Shown here piece after piece: positions 1 to 9,111 of a stretch of DNA of 64,000 nucleotides (positions within the stretch are counted from its first letter, which is position 1; each line of letters starts with the position of its first letter). The stretch is taken from positions 1-64,000 of the forward strand of contig CANSSP010000015.1 in the NCBI GenBank assembly GCA_947649645.1, given 5' to 3'. Both the position numbers and the translations under genes were made by a program. The notes under the pieces are model-generated. The model was not told the origin of the DNA and searched no databases. It saw only the letters and a list, made by a program, of their open reading frames with translations. This DNA comes from an uncultured Roseburia sp. (GTDB taxonomy: Bacteria; Bacillota; Clostridia; Lachnospirales; Lachnospiraceae).

Positions 1-56
1 ATCCCATATTCAAATCGAGTTTGATTTTCAATGGATAACACTTGATTATCCATCAT
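1..56 (-). CDS. 5' fragment of an unidentified gene, cut by the left edge
   Basis: An open frame begins at two consecutive ATG codons (56-54 and 53-51) and stays open for 18 residues to the window edge. A G-rich stretch about 5-15 bases upstream may act as a weak ribosome binding site, and an extended -10 promoter lies about 50 bases upstream. Too little sequence is present to recognise the product. It follows the small minus-strand genes of the putative mobile-element remnant and would be read with them. The evidence is thin and the call could be wrong. Confidence 0.3.
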   Translation of the reverse strand, partial: MMDNQVLSIENQTRFEYG

Positions 57-104
57 TTTCCACTCATCCCCACCACTGAAGGATAACCAGAACTTATCTA
101 CTGA

Positions 105-245
105 CTAATTATACCATACCCGTCTACAAAAATCATTAACTTTCGCAAATAATTCTAAATTTGTAGCTTCGGTATACAGAACCCTTCTCAAAATAATCAC
201 AGTTACCTGCGGATACTTTTCCATCAGTTCATCCTTCCGCCTCAT
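105..245 (-). CDS. small unidentified protein, 46 aa
   Basis: This short frame starts at an ATG that overlaps the stop of the upstream broken gene (ATGA overlap, 245-242), with GGAGG four bases before the start. It ends with TAG at 107-105. The product begins MRRKDELMEKYPQVTV and mixes charged and hydrophobic residues like a real soluble protein, but I do not recognise a family. The overlap and the ribosome binding site argue for translational coupling to the preceding gene. It sits in the small-gene cluster that may be the end of a mobile element. Confidence 0.4.
   Translation of the reverse strand: MRRKDELMEKYPQVTVIILRRVLYTEATNLELFAKVNDFCRRVWYN
108..116 (-). promoter_or_regulatory. extended -10 promoter element
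   Basis: On the minus strand the sequence reads TGGTATAAT, a TGn-extended consensus -10 box. No good -35 box lies 17 bases upstream. It overlaps the end of the 46-residue gene and would drive the partial gene at the left edge. Confidence 0.4.
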
Positions 246-682
246 GCAGCCTCCATGCTGCTGCAGGAATACCCCCGTTTCAGCCTGTTTCCCGCTTCAT
301 CAAGCGGATAAACGTCTGCGCCCTTCCAGTTGAAATCATCAAGCCTGGCATTGACATAGGCATTTTCCTCAAGGATAAAGTCTGCCAGCAGGGCAGCCAT
401 GGTGTGCATGGCCTCCCCGCTTTCGTGAAGCGTCTTGAATGTACCGATGCTGTCCCTGTGCTTTTCGCCACCCTATGAATACTCGATCCACAGATTCAGA
501 TAAATCCCCTCGCTGCCTCCATAAGCAAGGCTGCTTTTAAGATCAAATTCATAAGTTTCAACCGGAACCGGACAGTAAGACCCCAGTGCATAATCCAGGA
601 TATCCGGCAGTCTGCCTTTTTCCTTCAGAATATCCCTGATCCTTTCAAACAGTTCTTCTGTTGTCATTGGTTTTTTCAGCAT
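242..682 (-). pseudogene. unknown conserved-looking small protein interrupted by an in-frame TAG
   Basis: The gene starts at ATG 682 with AAAGGAG eight bases upstream. It encodes 69 residues (start MLKKPMTTEELFERIRDI) and then meets TAG at 475-473. The same frame continues without another stop for 76 protein-like residues (GGEKHRDSIGTFKTLHE and so on) to TGA at 244-242. The two halves read as one protein of about 145 residues. The most likely explanation is a recent nonsense mutation; readthrough or a base-call error are alternatives. I do not recognise the function. The small-gene neighbourhood resembles accessory genes of integrative elements, which is an inference from layout only. Confidence 0.65.
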
Positions 683-718
683 TGAAATTCTCCTTTCAGA
701 TGAAATTTTCCACGCAGA

Positions 719-759
719 ACAGGGAAGTATCTCCGTCTCTGCCGGAAATACTTCCCTGT
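719..759. repeat. 12-bp perfect inverted repeat
   Basis: ACAGGGAAGTAT (719-730) is matched by its complement at 748-759 with a 17-base loop. It lies between the small gene at 778-957 and the start of the broken gene. Neither side carries a T-run, so a simple terminator is not well supported; an operator or an RNA hairpin in the leader of the broken gene is possible. Confidence 0.5.
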
Positions 760-777
760 ACTTTAAATCTTTTATTG

Positions 778-957
778 TTAAATCACTCCGGTCCAGGCCA
801 GCGCAGGATTCTCCTTCATCAGCTCATTCTGCCGGAATTCCGGATCTGCCGCTGTAATACCGGAATGATCCTCCTGCAGTTTCCCCGTTCCGGAAAGGCT
901 GTCTGCCGGACATATTTTCGTTTCTCCCTTCCAGTCCAAAACCCGCGGAACAGTCAT
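778..957 (-). CDS. small unidentified protein, 59 aa
   Basis: A frame starts at ATG 957 directly after an in-frame TGA, with AGGA eight bases upstream, and ends with TAA at 780-778. The product (MTVPRVLDWKGETKICPADS at the start) has a polar, acidic C-terminal half and no membrane segment. I recognise no family. It could be an intact small gene or the tail of a decayed larger one. It lies between the lysS 3' end and the broken gene, in the zone I interpret as an element remnant. Confidence 0.4.
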   Translation of the reverse strand: MTVPRVLDWKGETKICPADSLSGTGKLQEDHSGITAADPEFRQNELMKENPALAWTGVI

Positions 958-1044
958 TCAGACCATCCTGCGGGTTCCATTCCATCTACTTATGATTCAT
1001 TTCCAGTCTGTATATAAGGCTCCCTTTTCCATGTATTTCATAAG

Positions 1045-1066
1045 CTGGTGTCAGACTGGTGTCAGA
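1045..1066. repeat. 11-bp tandem direct repeat just past lysS
   Basis: CTGGTGTCAGA occurs twice head to tail (1045-1055 and 1056-1066), about 40 bases beyond the lysS stop codon. Short tandem direct repeats next to a gene end resemble arm-type binding sites of tyrosine integrases, which would fit an element inserted at the lysS 3' end. No integrase is in the window, so this remains an inference. Confidence 0.4.
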
Positions 1067-1106
1067 TTCTGCTGCCCAGTCCCTAAAACCATTGAAAACA
1101 CTGGCT

Positions 1107-2612
1107 TTATCTGTCTAATGACTTCATCGTCGGGAATAAAAGCACATCCCGTATGGCCTGTGAATCCGTCATAATCATCACCATCCGGTCAATCCCAAAC
1201 CCAATACCTCCAGTCGGCGGCATACCGATACACAAAGCGTTCAGAAAATCCTCATCCGTATGATTCGCCTCGTCATCCCCGGCCGCCAGCAGGGCTTCCT
1301 GCGCCGCAAAGCGCTCCCGCTGATCAATCGGATCATTCAGCTCGGAATAAGCATTTGCCATTTCCCAGCCATTCAGAAAAAATTCAAATCGCTCCACATA
1401 CTCCGGCTGATCCGGCTTCTTTTTCGTCAGCGGAGAAATCTCAATCGGATGATCCATCACGAAAGTTGGCTGAATCAGATGCTCCTCCACATAAGTTTCA
1501 AAAAACAGGCTTAAGATATCTCCCTTCCCGTGTCGCTCTTCATATTCAATATGATGCTCATCGGCAAGCTTCTTTGCCTCTTCCGTCGTATGAATTTCAT
1601 TGAAATCCACATTTGCATACTTTTTCACAGCATCCACCATGGTAATCCGTTCAAATGGCCCGGACAGGTCAATCGTATGTTCACCATACTGAAGTATCTC
1701 AGAACCAACGACCTCTTTCGCAACGTAGCGATAGAGCTTTTCCGTGAGATCCATCATACCGTGATAATCCGTATATGCCTGATAAAGCTCCATAAGCGTA
1801 AATTCCGGATTATGCCTGGTATCCAGCCCTTCATTGCGAAATACCCTGCCGATTTCATAGACTCTTTCAAGGCCGCCCACAATCAGCCGCTTTAAATAAA
1901 GCTCCAGTGAAATGCGAAGCTTCAGATCCTCATCAAGCGCATTAAAATGCGTCTCAAACGGCCGCGCCGCCGCGCCGCCCGCATTGCTGACGAGCATCGG
2001 CGTCTCAACTTCCATAAATCCCTGACCCTCGAGGTATCTGCGGATAGCGCTCAGAACACCAGAACGTTTAACAAACGTCTCTTTCACTTCCTCATTCATG
2101 ATCAGATCGACATATCTCTGACGATATCTGGTGTCGGTATCCGTGAGCCCATGAAATTTTTCCGGAAGAATCTGCAAACTTTTGGAGAGCAGAACCACCT
2201 CGGTTGCATGAATCGAAATCTCACCCGTCTTCGTCTTAAAAACGGTTCCCTTAATTCCAAGAATATCACCTACGTCATACTTCTTAAAATCTTTGTAGGC
2301 GTCCTCACCAATGCTGTCTCTCGCAACATACGCCTGAATACGGCCCTCTACATCCTGAATATTACAAAACGACGCCTTACCCATAACCCGTTTGAACATC
2401 ATGCGGCCTGCAAGAGATACCTCTTTTCCTTCCATCTCCGCGTAATTCTCTTTCACCTCTGCAGAATGATTCGTCACGTCATATTTTGTGATGACAAAGG
2501 GATCCTTTCCGTTTTCCCTGAACTCCTGCAGCTTATCATAGCGAACCTTAAGGAGCTGGTTTAAATCCTGCTGCCTCGCATCACCGTTCTCCTGATTATG
2601 ATTTTGTGCCAT
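1107..2612 (-). CDS. lysS: lysine--tRNA ligase (class II)
   Basis: This cytoplasmic enzyme charges tRNA-Lys with lysine using ATP. The 501-residue product has the usual bacterial layout: an N-terminal OB-fold anticodon-binding domain (about residues 40-165), then the class II catalytic core with motif 2 (GRVFRNEG, then RHNPEFTLMELY) and motif 3 near the C-terminus (GGIGFGIDRMVMI). The ATG at 2612 follows AAAGGAT; a TTG seven codons upstream lacks spacing for a ribosome binding site. It is the last gene of the minus-strand run behind greA, with a gap of 218 bases. No T-box leader is visible. No convincing terminator follows; the region beyond looks disturbed by inserted sequence. Confidence 0.97.
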   Translation of the reverse strand: MAQNHNQENGDARQQDLNQLLKVRYDKLQEFRENGKDPFVITKYDVTNHSAEVKENYAEMEGKEVSLAGRMMFKRVMGKASFCNIQDVEGRIQAYVARDSIGEDAYKDFKKYDVGDILGIKGTVFKTKTGEISIHATEVVLLSKSLQILPEKFHGLTDTDTRYRQRYVDLIMNEEVKETFVKRSGVLSAIRRYLEGQGFMEVETPMLVSNAGGAAARPFETHFNALDEDLKLRISLELYLKRLIVGGLERVYEIGRVFRNEGLDTRHNPEFTLMELYQAYTDYHGMMDLTEKLYRYVAKEVVGSEILQYGEHTIDLSGPFERITMVDAVKKYANVDFNEIHTTEEAKKLADEHHIEYEERHGKGDILSLFFETYVEEHLIQPTFVMDHPIEISPLTKKKPDQPEYVERFEFFLNGWEMANAYSELNDPIDQRERFAAQEALLAAGDDEANHTDEDFLNALCIGMPPTGGIGFGIDRMVMIMTDSQAIRDVLLFPTMKSLDR

Positions 2613-2830
2613 TGTCTCTATCCATCCTTTCAAGTGCCCGTAAATGCTGCTTCCTGTTCTGCTTACTTTACGATGCTCTGTATTTTCCGCCCTTCCATCT
2701 TTGTTTCAAAAATCCACAGGCTTACTTTCTGATGTTTTTCGTTTATTCTCCATCTCTCCGACTGCCAATCCTAAGGCTGCACCTCAGGCCTTCGCAAGAT
2801 TTTTACAAATCAGTTCCCTGACCTGGGGAC

Positions 2831-3310
2831 TTAGTTTGACCTGTGAATCGACAACACCTTATACTCCAGTTCTCCCGCCTGTGTCTCGACTTTAACCAGA
2901 TCACCGATCTTTTTGCCGAGAAGCGCCTTGCCCACCGGAGATTCGTTCGATATCTTTCCTTTCAGACTATTTGCCTCCGTAGAACCTACTATTTTATATT
3001 CAAGCTCCTCATCAAACTCACAGTCCAGAATCCTGACACTGCACCCGATACTGATTTTTTCCAGATCAACTTCTTCCTCAACGACGACTTCCGCATTTTT
3101 TAAGATCTTCTCAATATCCTCGATGCGTGCCTCAATATCCCGCTGTTCATCCTTTGCAGCATCATATTCCGCATTCTCAGATAAATCGCCCTGCTCCCTG
3201 GCCTCCTTGATCTTCTGCGCAACCTCTTTTCTGCGCACCACTTTTAAATTCTGCAGCTCATCTTCCAGCTTTTTTAGTCCCTCATAAGTCAGAATATTTT
3301 TCTTGTCCAT
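2831..3310 (-). CDS. greA: transcription elongation factor GreA
   Basis: GreA rescues backtracked RNA polymerase by stimulating transcript cleavage through the secondary channel. The 159-residue product has the family length. It has an N-terminal antiparallel coiled coil (about residues 8-75) whose tip carries the conserved acidic motif GDLSENAEYDAA near residue 41, and a C-terminal FKBP-like domain ending VGKALLGKKIGD...VLSI. The start ATG at 3310 follows AAAGGGG. It is read after the unknown gene at 3352-3969 (41-base gap) and before lysS; a greA-lysS order is familiar in Firmicutes. Confidence 0.96.
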   Translation of the reverse strand: MDKKNILTYEGLKKLEDELQNLKVVRRKEVAQKIKEAREQGDLSENAEYDAAKDEQRDIEARIEDIEKILKNAEVVVEEEVDLEKISIGCSVRILDCEFDEELEYKIVGSTEANSLKGKISNESPVGKALLGKKIGDLVKVETQAGELEYKVLSIHRSN

Positions 3311-3351
3311 TGTGTGTACCCCTTTTTGTATCGTTCTTTTTCTGATTCATT

Positions 3352-3969
3352 TCACGAATTATAAAAAGCCGCCTCAAATCGGTCTCTTTCTGGCTTTTTT
3401 CTCTCACTCTCCATGCTCTTAACAATCACAGTATTATACCCGATAGGTACTATGATGTCAAGATTTTCCGCGGTTTCCCACGGTTTTTTGTGGATGGGAA
3501 TATAATACCTGTCCGGCTGCATCTGCCCCTCATAACTTCCCCCGTTCCACTCAAAATCCAGCACTATTTTCGGCCCGTTTTTTTCCCCCCTGCCAGGACC
3601 GCCTGTCCGTCCGCCCGAAAGCACAGACCGCCTTCCCGTCACTTTAAAATCTTCTTTGGAAAAAATCGTTACGATCAGCCCATTTTCCTCATACATTGTC
3701 TCTGCAAACACATCGAAATATACAGGCCGGTCTGTATAAATAGTGAGAAAATTTAAATCCTGTGAGATCTGCTCTAAGACATCCCTCGTATTGACCGGCT
3801 CAAAAACGCTGTAATCCTCTGGTTCCTCATCAATCACTTCAAGCTCCACCCGTTCCGGCAGAATAGCTTTTTCTTTCAGAATGGCAAAATAAACCGGACG
3901 AAAATCGCGCAAAAACGGATTGGAATACGACACCCCTCTCTCCCCTGTCTTTACTTTACTTTTCTTCAT
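3352..3969 (-). CDS. unidentified conserved-looking protein in the dusB-greA interval
   Basis: I do not recognise this 205-residue soluble protein. The start chosen is ATG 3969 (MKKSKVKTGERGV), which overlaps the 3' end of dusB by 14 bases; an upstream start at 3990 is also open. There is no signal peptide or membrane segment. Residues about 130-150 form a Gly/Arg-rich basic patch (GGRTGGPGRGEK), and the C-terminus is highly charged. The overlap with dusB implies translational coupling within the housekeeping operon. Confidence 0.75.
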   Translation of the reverse strand: MKKSKVKTGERGVSYSNPFLRDFRPVYFAILKEKAILPERVELEVIDEEPEDYSVFEPVNTRDVLEQISQDLNFLTIYTDRPVYFDVFAETMYEENGLIVTIFSKEDFKVTGRRSVLSGGRTGGPGRGEKNGPKIVLDFEWNGGSYEGQMQPDRYYIPIHKKPWETAENLDIIVPIGYNTVIVKSMESERKKPERDRFEAAFYNS

Positions 3970-4963
3970 TATATGACTGCACTTCCTCAAATAATGCCTT
4001 TAACTGCGCAAAGCTTTCAACTTCATTGATCTTTCCGCGCAATTTTGAAGAATTGCGGTAACCCGCCGTGTACCAGGCTGCATGGCGGCGAATTTCCCTG
4101 ATCCCGGTGTATTCTCCTTTCCATTCTGCCTGCATGGCGGCATGGCGCAGCAACATTTCTGTCACTTCCGAAAAAGAGGGTTTCCCAGCTTCCTCTCCCG
4201 TCCTGAAATAATGAAGAATCTGCGAAAAAATCCACGGATTGCCTTCCGCGCCGCGCGCTATCATAAATCCGTCACATCCTGTTTCCCTCTGCATCGCCGA
4301 AACATCCTCAGCCGAACGGATATCGCCGTTTCCGATTACCGGAATTGAGACCGCTTCCTTCACCTTACGAATGATGTCCCAGTCTGCCTTCCCCGAATAA
4401 AACTGCTCCCGCGTTCTTCCATGGACGACTACTGCCGCCGCCCCCGACTCCTGCGCAATATGCGCCATTTCCACCGCGTTTACATGCGCGTCGTCAAACC
4501 CTTTCCGTATCTTTACTGTAACCGGCTTCTTTATCGCTTTTGCCGTCTTTTCGATAATATCCCCTGCCAGCCTCGGATTTTTCATCAAGGCGGAACCGTC
4601 GCCGTTTCTGACCACCTTGGGCACCGGGCATCCCATATTGAGATCAAGAATATCGAACGGCCTGTCTTCGATCTCTTTTGCAATTCCACTGATGATATCC
4701 GCATCGGAACCGAACAATTGCAAAGAAACCGGCTTCTCTTGCGGAGCGATTGCAAGAAGCGCCTCTGTATTCCGGTTATGGTATAAAACCGCCTTTGCAC
4801 TCACCATTTCCATACACACGAGTCCCGCGCCCTGTTCCTTGCAGAGCAAGCGAAATGGCAGGTCGCTTACGCCTGCCATCGGTCCCGCGATTAAATTGTT
4901 CTCCAGAATTACATTTCCTATTTTTAGCTTTCTGATCACTTCCATATATCTGTCCCGTCCCAT
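3956..4963 (-). CDS. dusB: tRNA-dihydrouridine synthase, DusB type
   Basis: This flavoenzyme reduces specific uridines in the tRNA D-loop with NADPH and FMN. The product (335 residues from ATG 4963, or 329 from ATG 4945, whose N-terminus EVIRKLKIGN looks more family-like) is a TIM barrel. It has the N-terminal signature GPMAGVSDLPFR, the catalytic cysteine in LNMGCPVPKVV, the barrel motif VVVHGRTREQ and the FMN phosphate loop VIGNGDI. A C-terminal helical domain follows. Ribosome binding sites are weak for both starts. It begins 33 bases after coaX and overlaps the next gene. Confidence 0.94.
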   Translation of the reverse strand: MGRDRYMEVIRKLKIGNVILENNLIAGPMAGVSDLPFRLLCKEQGAGLVCMEMVSAKAVLYHNRNTEALLAIAPQEKPVSLQLFGSDADIISGIAKEIEDRPFDILDLNMGCPVPKVVRNGDGSALMKNPRLAGDIIEKTAKAIKKPVTVKIRKGFDDAHVNAVEMAHIAQESGAAAVVVHGRTREQFYSGKADWDIIRKVKEAVSIPVIGNGDIRSAEDVSAMQRETGCDGFMIARGAEGNPWIFSQILHYFRTGEEAGKPSFSEVTEMLLRHAAMQAEWKGEYTGIREIRRHAAWYTAGYRNSSKLRGKINEVESFAQLKALFEEVQSYNEEK

Positions 4964-4996
4964 ATCCCGACCATATCACATGACACCGCCATACCA

Positions 4997-5788
4997 TCAT
5001 ATTCTGATTCTGCCCGACTTGCGGTTCTGTTTCTTATAAATCAGATTCATACCTTTCAGCGTCAGATTGGGATCATACACATCAATCAGATCGGTCTCGT
5101 TCGCGATAATACGTCCAAGCCCTCCTGTCGCCACAACCTTGATGCCTTCCATCTCTGATTCTTCAATCATATGCTTTATAATATACTCGGTCTGCCCGAT
5201 CTGCCCATAAACCAGCCCGGCCTGCATCGACGAAATCGTTTCTTTCGCAAGGATACTCTCCGGTTTTAAAATCTCTATCTCGGGGAGTTTTGCCGCATCC
5301 TCCCACAAAGCCCTGGCAGAAATCCGGATTCCCGGTGCCGTAACCCCGGAAACAAATGCTCCGCTGCCATCCACCAGATCATACGTGGTTGCCGTCCCAA
5401 AATCGAGTACCAGAACCGGCCCTCCATATAACTCATATGCCGCCGCCGCATCCACAATGCGGTCCGCGCCAATCTGACGTGGATTCTCCGTGACCACCCG
5501 GATTCCCGTCTTAGTGCCCGGCTCAATCACAATCGGACGTATCCCGAAATATTTGACTACGGCCCCCTCCAGAGCATGCATCACGTTTGGAACGACAGAC
5601 GCAATGATCGCGTCCTCAACATCCCCATGTCTGATATCGTTCTGCTCCAGCAGCGTAATCAGAAGCATACCATATTCGTCTGAAGTCCGAGGCATTTTTG
5701 TCGTCATTCGAAAATTCGCAGCAACTTCGTCCTGCCTGAATACGCCGACCGTGATATTTGTATTTCCAACATCAATTGTCATTATCAT
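4997..5788 (-). CDS. coaX: type III pantothenate kinase
   Basis: CoaX phosphorylates pantothenate in the first step of coenzyme A synthesis. The 263-residue protein has the ASKHA-fold signatures of the family: an N-terminal phosphate-binding motif [13 protein letters not shown], the motif [16 protein letters not shown] near the middle, and [13 protein letters not shown] just after it. The start ATG at 5788 overlaps the stop of the DUF6145 gene by four bases, so translation is probably coupled. The order birA-(DUF6145)-coaX links biotin transfer and CoA synthesis, as in many Firmicutes. Confidence 0.96.
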   Translation of the reverse strand: MIMTIDVGNTNITVGVFRQDEVAANFRMTTKMPRTSDEYGMLLITLLEQNDIRHGDVEDAIIASVVPNVMHALEGAVVKYFGIRPIVIEPGTKTGIRVVTENPRQIGADRIVDAAAAYELYGGPVLVLDFGTATTYDLVDGSGAFVSGVTAPGIRISARALWEDAAKLPEIEILKPESILAKETISSMQAGLVYGQIGQTEYIIKHMIEESEMEGIKVVATGGLGRIIANETDLIDVYDPNLTLKGMNLIYKKQNRKSGRIRI

Positions 5789-6126
5789 AGCTTTCCGCCT
5801 TTCATAACTCTGTAATACGTTTCCAGCGCCTCCAGCAGCTCCTGTTTTGTCCGCTGCAGCTCTCTGATCTTTAACCCGCTGCCAATCTCGTCGTAAAGAA
5901 GATCTCCCTCATCACACGCTGTCTTAAATACCAGGTTCCCGCCTTTGTCAAATACCAGCTGAAATGTGCCGCCAACATCCTCTGTAAAAAGAACGCTCAT
6001 AATCTTAAGCTCGTCTTTGATCTGTTGTGGAAGCCTCCGAAACATTTCGTTCAGATAAAACTTTTTCTGGTAGGCGCTCGATGCACAGAGCACCACTTCC
6101 TCTGTCTTCGAACTAGACATACCCAT
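5785..6126 (-). CDS. DUF6145 family protein
   Basis: This 113-residue soluble protein matches what I know as DUF6145, a short family seen in Lachnospiraceae between birA and coaX; the function is unknown. It begins [23 protein letters not shown] 6120 is an alternative start two codons in. The middle contains [22 protein letters not shown] and a hydrophobic strand-rich core, and the C-terminus is a basic amphipathic helix. It overlaps birA upstream by 14 bases and coaX downstream by four. The coupled arrangement suggests a link to biotin or CoA metabolism, but that is inference. Confidence 0.8.
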   Translation of the reverse strand: MGMSSSKTEEVVLCASSAYQKKFYLNEMFRRLPQQIKDELKIMSVLFTEDVGGTFQLVFDKGGNLVFKTACDEGDLLYDEIGSGLKIRELQRTKQELLEALETYYRVMKGGKL

Positions 6127-7090
6127 AAATCCCCCTCACCGATACTTCTCCGGCAGACACCAGCATCTTTCCCTGTTGTGTGTCGACAATAAGCTCTCCC
6201 CGTGGCGTGATCCCCTGCGCTTCCCCCTCAAATGGTTCTGCCGGGTCAAGTACTTTTACCTTCTGATGCAGATTTACAAGATGCGCGTCATACTCTCTGA
6301 CAAGCCCGCTCAGATCCTCCGTCTTCAGATAAACTGCGTAATACGTTTCAAACTGTTCCAATATTTCTTCAATCAACGCTGCACGGTTATAATGCACACC
6401 GCTTTCCAGGTAAAGCGATGTCGCAATGCGGGATACATCCTCTGGAAATGTTTCATTGTGCACATTAATCCCGATACCGACGACGACATGATTGATACAG
6501 TCAAACTGCATGCTCATCTCTGTCAGAATCCCACAAATTTTTTTTCCGTTTATCACAATATCATTTGGCCACTTGATCCCTGCCGTCATCTTTGTCAATT
6601 TTTCAATCGCTCCGGAAACAGCCAGCGCCGCCACAAGCGTCAGCATTGAAGCATTATCGGGGTGAATATCCGGTTTTAAAAGCAATGTCATAAAAACGCC
6701 ACATCCCTCTGGCGATACCCAGCTTCTGCCCCGTCTTCCTTTTCCGGCTTCCTGCTGTTCCGCAACCACAAGCGTTCCGGCCGGGCAGCCACCTTCCGCA
6801 AGCTGCTTCGCCCTGGTGTTTGTCGAGTCGATCACTGGAAAATAAAAGATTTCCCGGCCGGCCCACGCTGTACGGCGAATACTTTTCAGCTCTTCACTGC
6901 TCAATGTATCCGGAACATTCATCAGCCTGTATCCCTTATTCTGAACAGCTTCTATCTCATATCCTTCTTCTTTTAACTGCCGTATTGTTTTCCAGACTGC
7001 CGTTCTTGACACGCCAAACTTCTGACACAGGCTTTGTCCCGATACGTAATCGTCTGTCTCTCTCAGTAACGCCAGAAGCTCTGTTTTCAT
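6113..7090 (-). CDS. birA: biotin--[acetyl-CoA-carboxylase] ligase / biotin operon repressor
   Basis: BirA makes biotinyl-AMP and attaches biotin to carboxylase carrier proteins. This 325-residue version has an N-terminal winged helix (residues about 1-60, [19 protein letters not shown]), so it is the bifunctional class that can also repress biotin genes. The catalytic domain shows the biotinyl-AMP loop [13 protein letters not shown] near residue 120 and the motif [13 protein letters not shown] near 172. A C-terminal SH3-like domain follows. The ATG at 7090 overlaps the argF stop (ATGA). I see no biotin operator in the window. Confidence 0.96.
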   Translation of the reverse strand: MKTELLALLRETDDYVSGQSLCQKFGVSRTAVWKTIRQLKEEGYEIEAVQNKGYRLMNVPDTLSSEELKSIRRTAWAGREIFYFPVIDSTNTRAKQLAEGGCPAGTLVVAEQQEAGKGRRGRSWVSPEGCGVFMTLLLKPDIHPDNASMLTLVAALAVSGAIEKLTKMTAGIKWPNDIVINGKKICGILTEMSMQFDCINHVVVGIGINVHNETFPEDVSRIATSLYLESGVHYNRAALIEEILEQFETYYAVYLKTEDLSGLVREYDAHLVNLHQKVKVLDPAEPFEGEAQGITPRGELIVDTQQGKMLVSAGEVSVRGIYGYV

Positions 7091-8091
7091 TTCAGGTAAT
7101 TCTCCTCTGACAGTGTGGCAGCCATCACCGCCTTGATTGTATGCATACGGTTTTCCGCTTCATCAAATACAACTGACTGCGGTCCTTCAAATACTTCGTT
7201 TGTGACCTCCAGTTCACGAAAACCGAATTTCTCATAAACCTCCCGGCCTATTCCCGTATTCAGATCATGAAATGCAGGCAGACAATGCATAAAAACAGCT
7301 CCCGGCTTTGCATTTTCCATTGCCGTCCTGTTTACCTGATATGGCATCAGATCATGCAGACGCTCCTCCCAGATATCATCGGGTTCCCCCATGGATACCC
7401 AGACATCCGTATAAATAACGTCTGCATCCTTTGTCCCTTCTTTCACATCTTCCGTCAGCACAACAGATGCTCCCGTCTCTGCCGCCGTCTCCCTGCAATA
7501 CTCCACGAGCGCCTTTTCCGGAAAATATTTTTCCGATGTGCATGCCACAAAATGCATTCCGAGCTTGGCAGCCGTCACCATCAGCGAATTTCCCATATTA
7601 AAGCGTGCATCTCCCATATATACCAGTTTCACGCCTTTCAGTCTGCCCAGATGTTCACGAATCGTAAGCATGTCCGCAAGCATCTGAGTCGGATGAAATT
7701 CATTTGTCAGACCATTCCACACAGGCACTCCTGCATATCTGGCAAGCTCCTCCACAATATCCTGCCCGAATCCACGATATTCGATCCCATCATACATCCT
7801 TCCCAGAACTCTCGCCGTATCGGCGATACTCTCTTTTTTCCCGATCTGGGAACCGGACGGATCCAGATATGTAACATGCATCCCCAGATCATAAGCCGCC
7901 GTCTCAAATGCACACCTTGTTCTTGTGCTTGTCTTTTCAAAAATAAGCGCCACATTTTTCCCTGCCAGTCCGTCATGCCGGATGCCCTGCTTCTTTTTTG
8001 CTTTCAGCTGTGCCGCAAGATCAATCAGATACACGATTTCCTCCGGTGTATAATCCTTCAGTTTTAAAAAGTGACGTCCTTTTAAATTCAT
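7087..8091 (-). CDS. argF: ornithine carbamoyltransferase
   Basis: This enzyme forms citrulline from ornithine and carbamoyl phosphate in arginine synthesis, or runs the catabolic step in the deiminase pathway. The 334-residue product has the carbamoyl-phosphate loop [12 protein letters not shown] near residue 47, the motif [12 protein letters not shown] near 140, and the ornithine/active-site cysteine motif HCLPAFHD near 265. The start at ATG 8091 follows AAAGGGG; an upstream in-frame start at 8118 lacks one. Its stop overlaps the birA start. Whether it is anabolic or catabolic cannot be told from the sequence; no other arginine gene is present. Confidence 0.95.
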   Translation of the reverse strand: MNLKGRHFLKLKDYTPEEIVYLIDLAAQLKAKKKQGIRHDGLAGKNVALIFEKTSTRTRCAFETAAYDLGMHVTYLDPSGSQIGKKESIADTARVLGRMYDGIEYRGFGQDIVEELARYAGVPVWNGLTNEFHPTQMLADMLTIREHLGRLKGVKLVYMGDARFNMGNSLMVTAAKLGMHFVACTSEKYFPEKALVEYCRETAAETGASVVLTEDVKEGTKDADVIYTDVWVSMGEPDDIWEERLHDLMPYQVNRTAMENAKPGAVFMHCLPAFHDLNTGIGREVYEKFGFRELEVTNEVFEGPQSVVFDEAENRMHTIKAVMAATLSEENYLK

Positions 8092-8121
8092 TTTCTGCTT
8101 CCCCTTTCTTTTTAACAATTG

Positions 8122-8145
8122 AGGCTGTCACCTTCATGACAGCCT
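8122..8145 (-). terminator. hairpin after the SPFH gene
   Basis: AGGCTGTCA (8122-8130) pairs with TGACAGCCT (8137-8145) around a six-base loop, immediately past the stop of the SPFH gene. On the minus strand it is followed by CAATTGTT, not a proper T-run, so it may be a weak terminator or processing hairpin ahead of argF. Confidence 0.4.
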
Positions 8146-8150
8146 GCATT

Positions 8151-9083
8151 TTATGACTTTTCGTTTATCGCAATCTCCGCTACCGACTTTGCCAGCCCCG
8201 CAATCCCCTGTATTTCGGATGGAATAATAATCTTGGTAGCCTTTCCGTCTGCCGCTTTGGCAAAAGCCTCAAGGCTCTTTAACTGTATGACGCCCTTATC
8301 CGGAGCCGCCTCCTTCAACATGCGGAGGCCGTCCGCATTCGCCTGCTGTATTTTTAAAATCGCTTCTGCCTGACCTTCTGCTTCACGGATCGTTGCCTCT
8401 TTTTTTGCTTCCGCGCGCAGAATTGCCGCCTGTTTTTCTGCCTCCGCATCCAGAATTGCCGATTCTTTCTTTCCTTCTGCCACCAGAACGGTAGATTTCT
8501 TCTCACCTTCCGCGCGCAGGATCGCTTCTCGCCGTTCACGCTCGGCCTTCATCTGCTTTTCCATCGCATCCTGTATCGCCGCAGGCGGAATAATATTTTT
8601 CAGCTCCACACGGTTGACTTTGATCCCCCACGGATCCGTCGCAACATCAAGCGTCGCGCGCATTTTTGTATTTATCGTTTCCCTGGATGTCAGTGTCTCG
8701 TCAAGTTCCAGATCTCCAATAATATTACGCAGCGTCGTTGCCGTCAGGTTTTCGATTGCCATAATCGGATTTTCCACACCATAGGCATACAGCTTAGGAT
8801 CGGTAATCTGAAAATAAACCACCGTATCAATCTGCATGGTTACATTATCTTTTGTGATAACCGGCTGCGGTGGAAAGTCCACCACCTGTTCTTTCAGGAT
8901 GACACGTTTCGAAACACGGTCAATAAATGGCGCTTTAAAGTGTGGTCCGACCCCCCATGTTGCCAGATATACTCCGAGCCGTTCCACAATCATCGCATGT
9001 GCCTGAGGTACGATCCTGATACAGGACATTGCAACGATCAATACCAGAATAATCAAAAATATAATTGCAATCATCGTTACCAT
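8151..9083 (-). CDS. SPFH/Band 7 membrane protein, paraslipin/QmcA-like
   Basis: Stomatin-like proteins oligomerise on the inner face of the membrane and organise membrane microdomains or partner proteases. The 310-residue product has one N-terminal membrane helix (about residues 3-25), a Band 7 domain (about 25-185, with the family motif PPAAIQDAMEKQMKAERERR near its end) and a long coiled coil rich in AEGEKKSTVLVAEGKKE-like repeats (about 185-260). A Gly/Ala-containing C-terminus follows. ATG 9083 has GGAGG ten bases upstream; GTG 9092 is too close to it. No NfeD partner gene is adjacent. It could be the first gene of the housekeeping transcript. Confidence 0.9.
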   Translation of the reverse strand: MVTMIAIIFLIILVLIVAMSCIRIVPQAHAMIVERLGVYLATWGVGPHFKAPFIDRVSKRVILKEQVVDFPPQPVITKDNVTMQIDTVVYFQITDPKLYAYGVENPIMAIENLTATTLRNIIGDLELDETLTSRETINTKMRATLDVATDPWGIKVNRVELKNIIPPAAIQDAMEKQMKAERERREAILRAEGEKKSTVLVAEGKKESAILDAEAEKQAAILRAEAKKEATIREAEGQAEAILKIQQANADGLRMLKEAAPDKGVIQLKSLEAFAKAADGKATKIIIPSEIQGIAGLAKSVAEIAINEKS

Positions 9084-9111
9084 AAACCCCACTCCTCCAT
9101 TTCCTTTTTAT

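Noticed and set aside
719-759. Inverted repeat considered as an intrinsic terminator
   Set aside because: Neither strand has a T-run after the stem, so it is listed only as a repeat.
661-1017. 118-residue plus-strand frame
   Set aside because: It crosses the start of the broken gene and the 59-residue gene, has no ribosome binding site, and is rich in Leu, Pro and Ser like other shadows.
1107-2612. Possible T-box or lysine riboswitch ahead of lysS or the housekeeping run
   Set aside because: The short gaps between greA, lysS and the preceding genes hold no T-box consensus or long structured leader.
7267-8067. 266-residue plus-strand open frame
   Set aside because: Antisense to argF, which has all catalytic motifs; the composition is rich in Cys and His, typical of a shadow frame.
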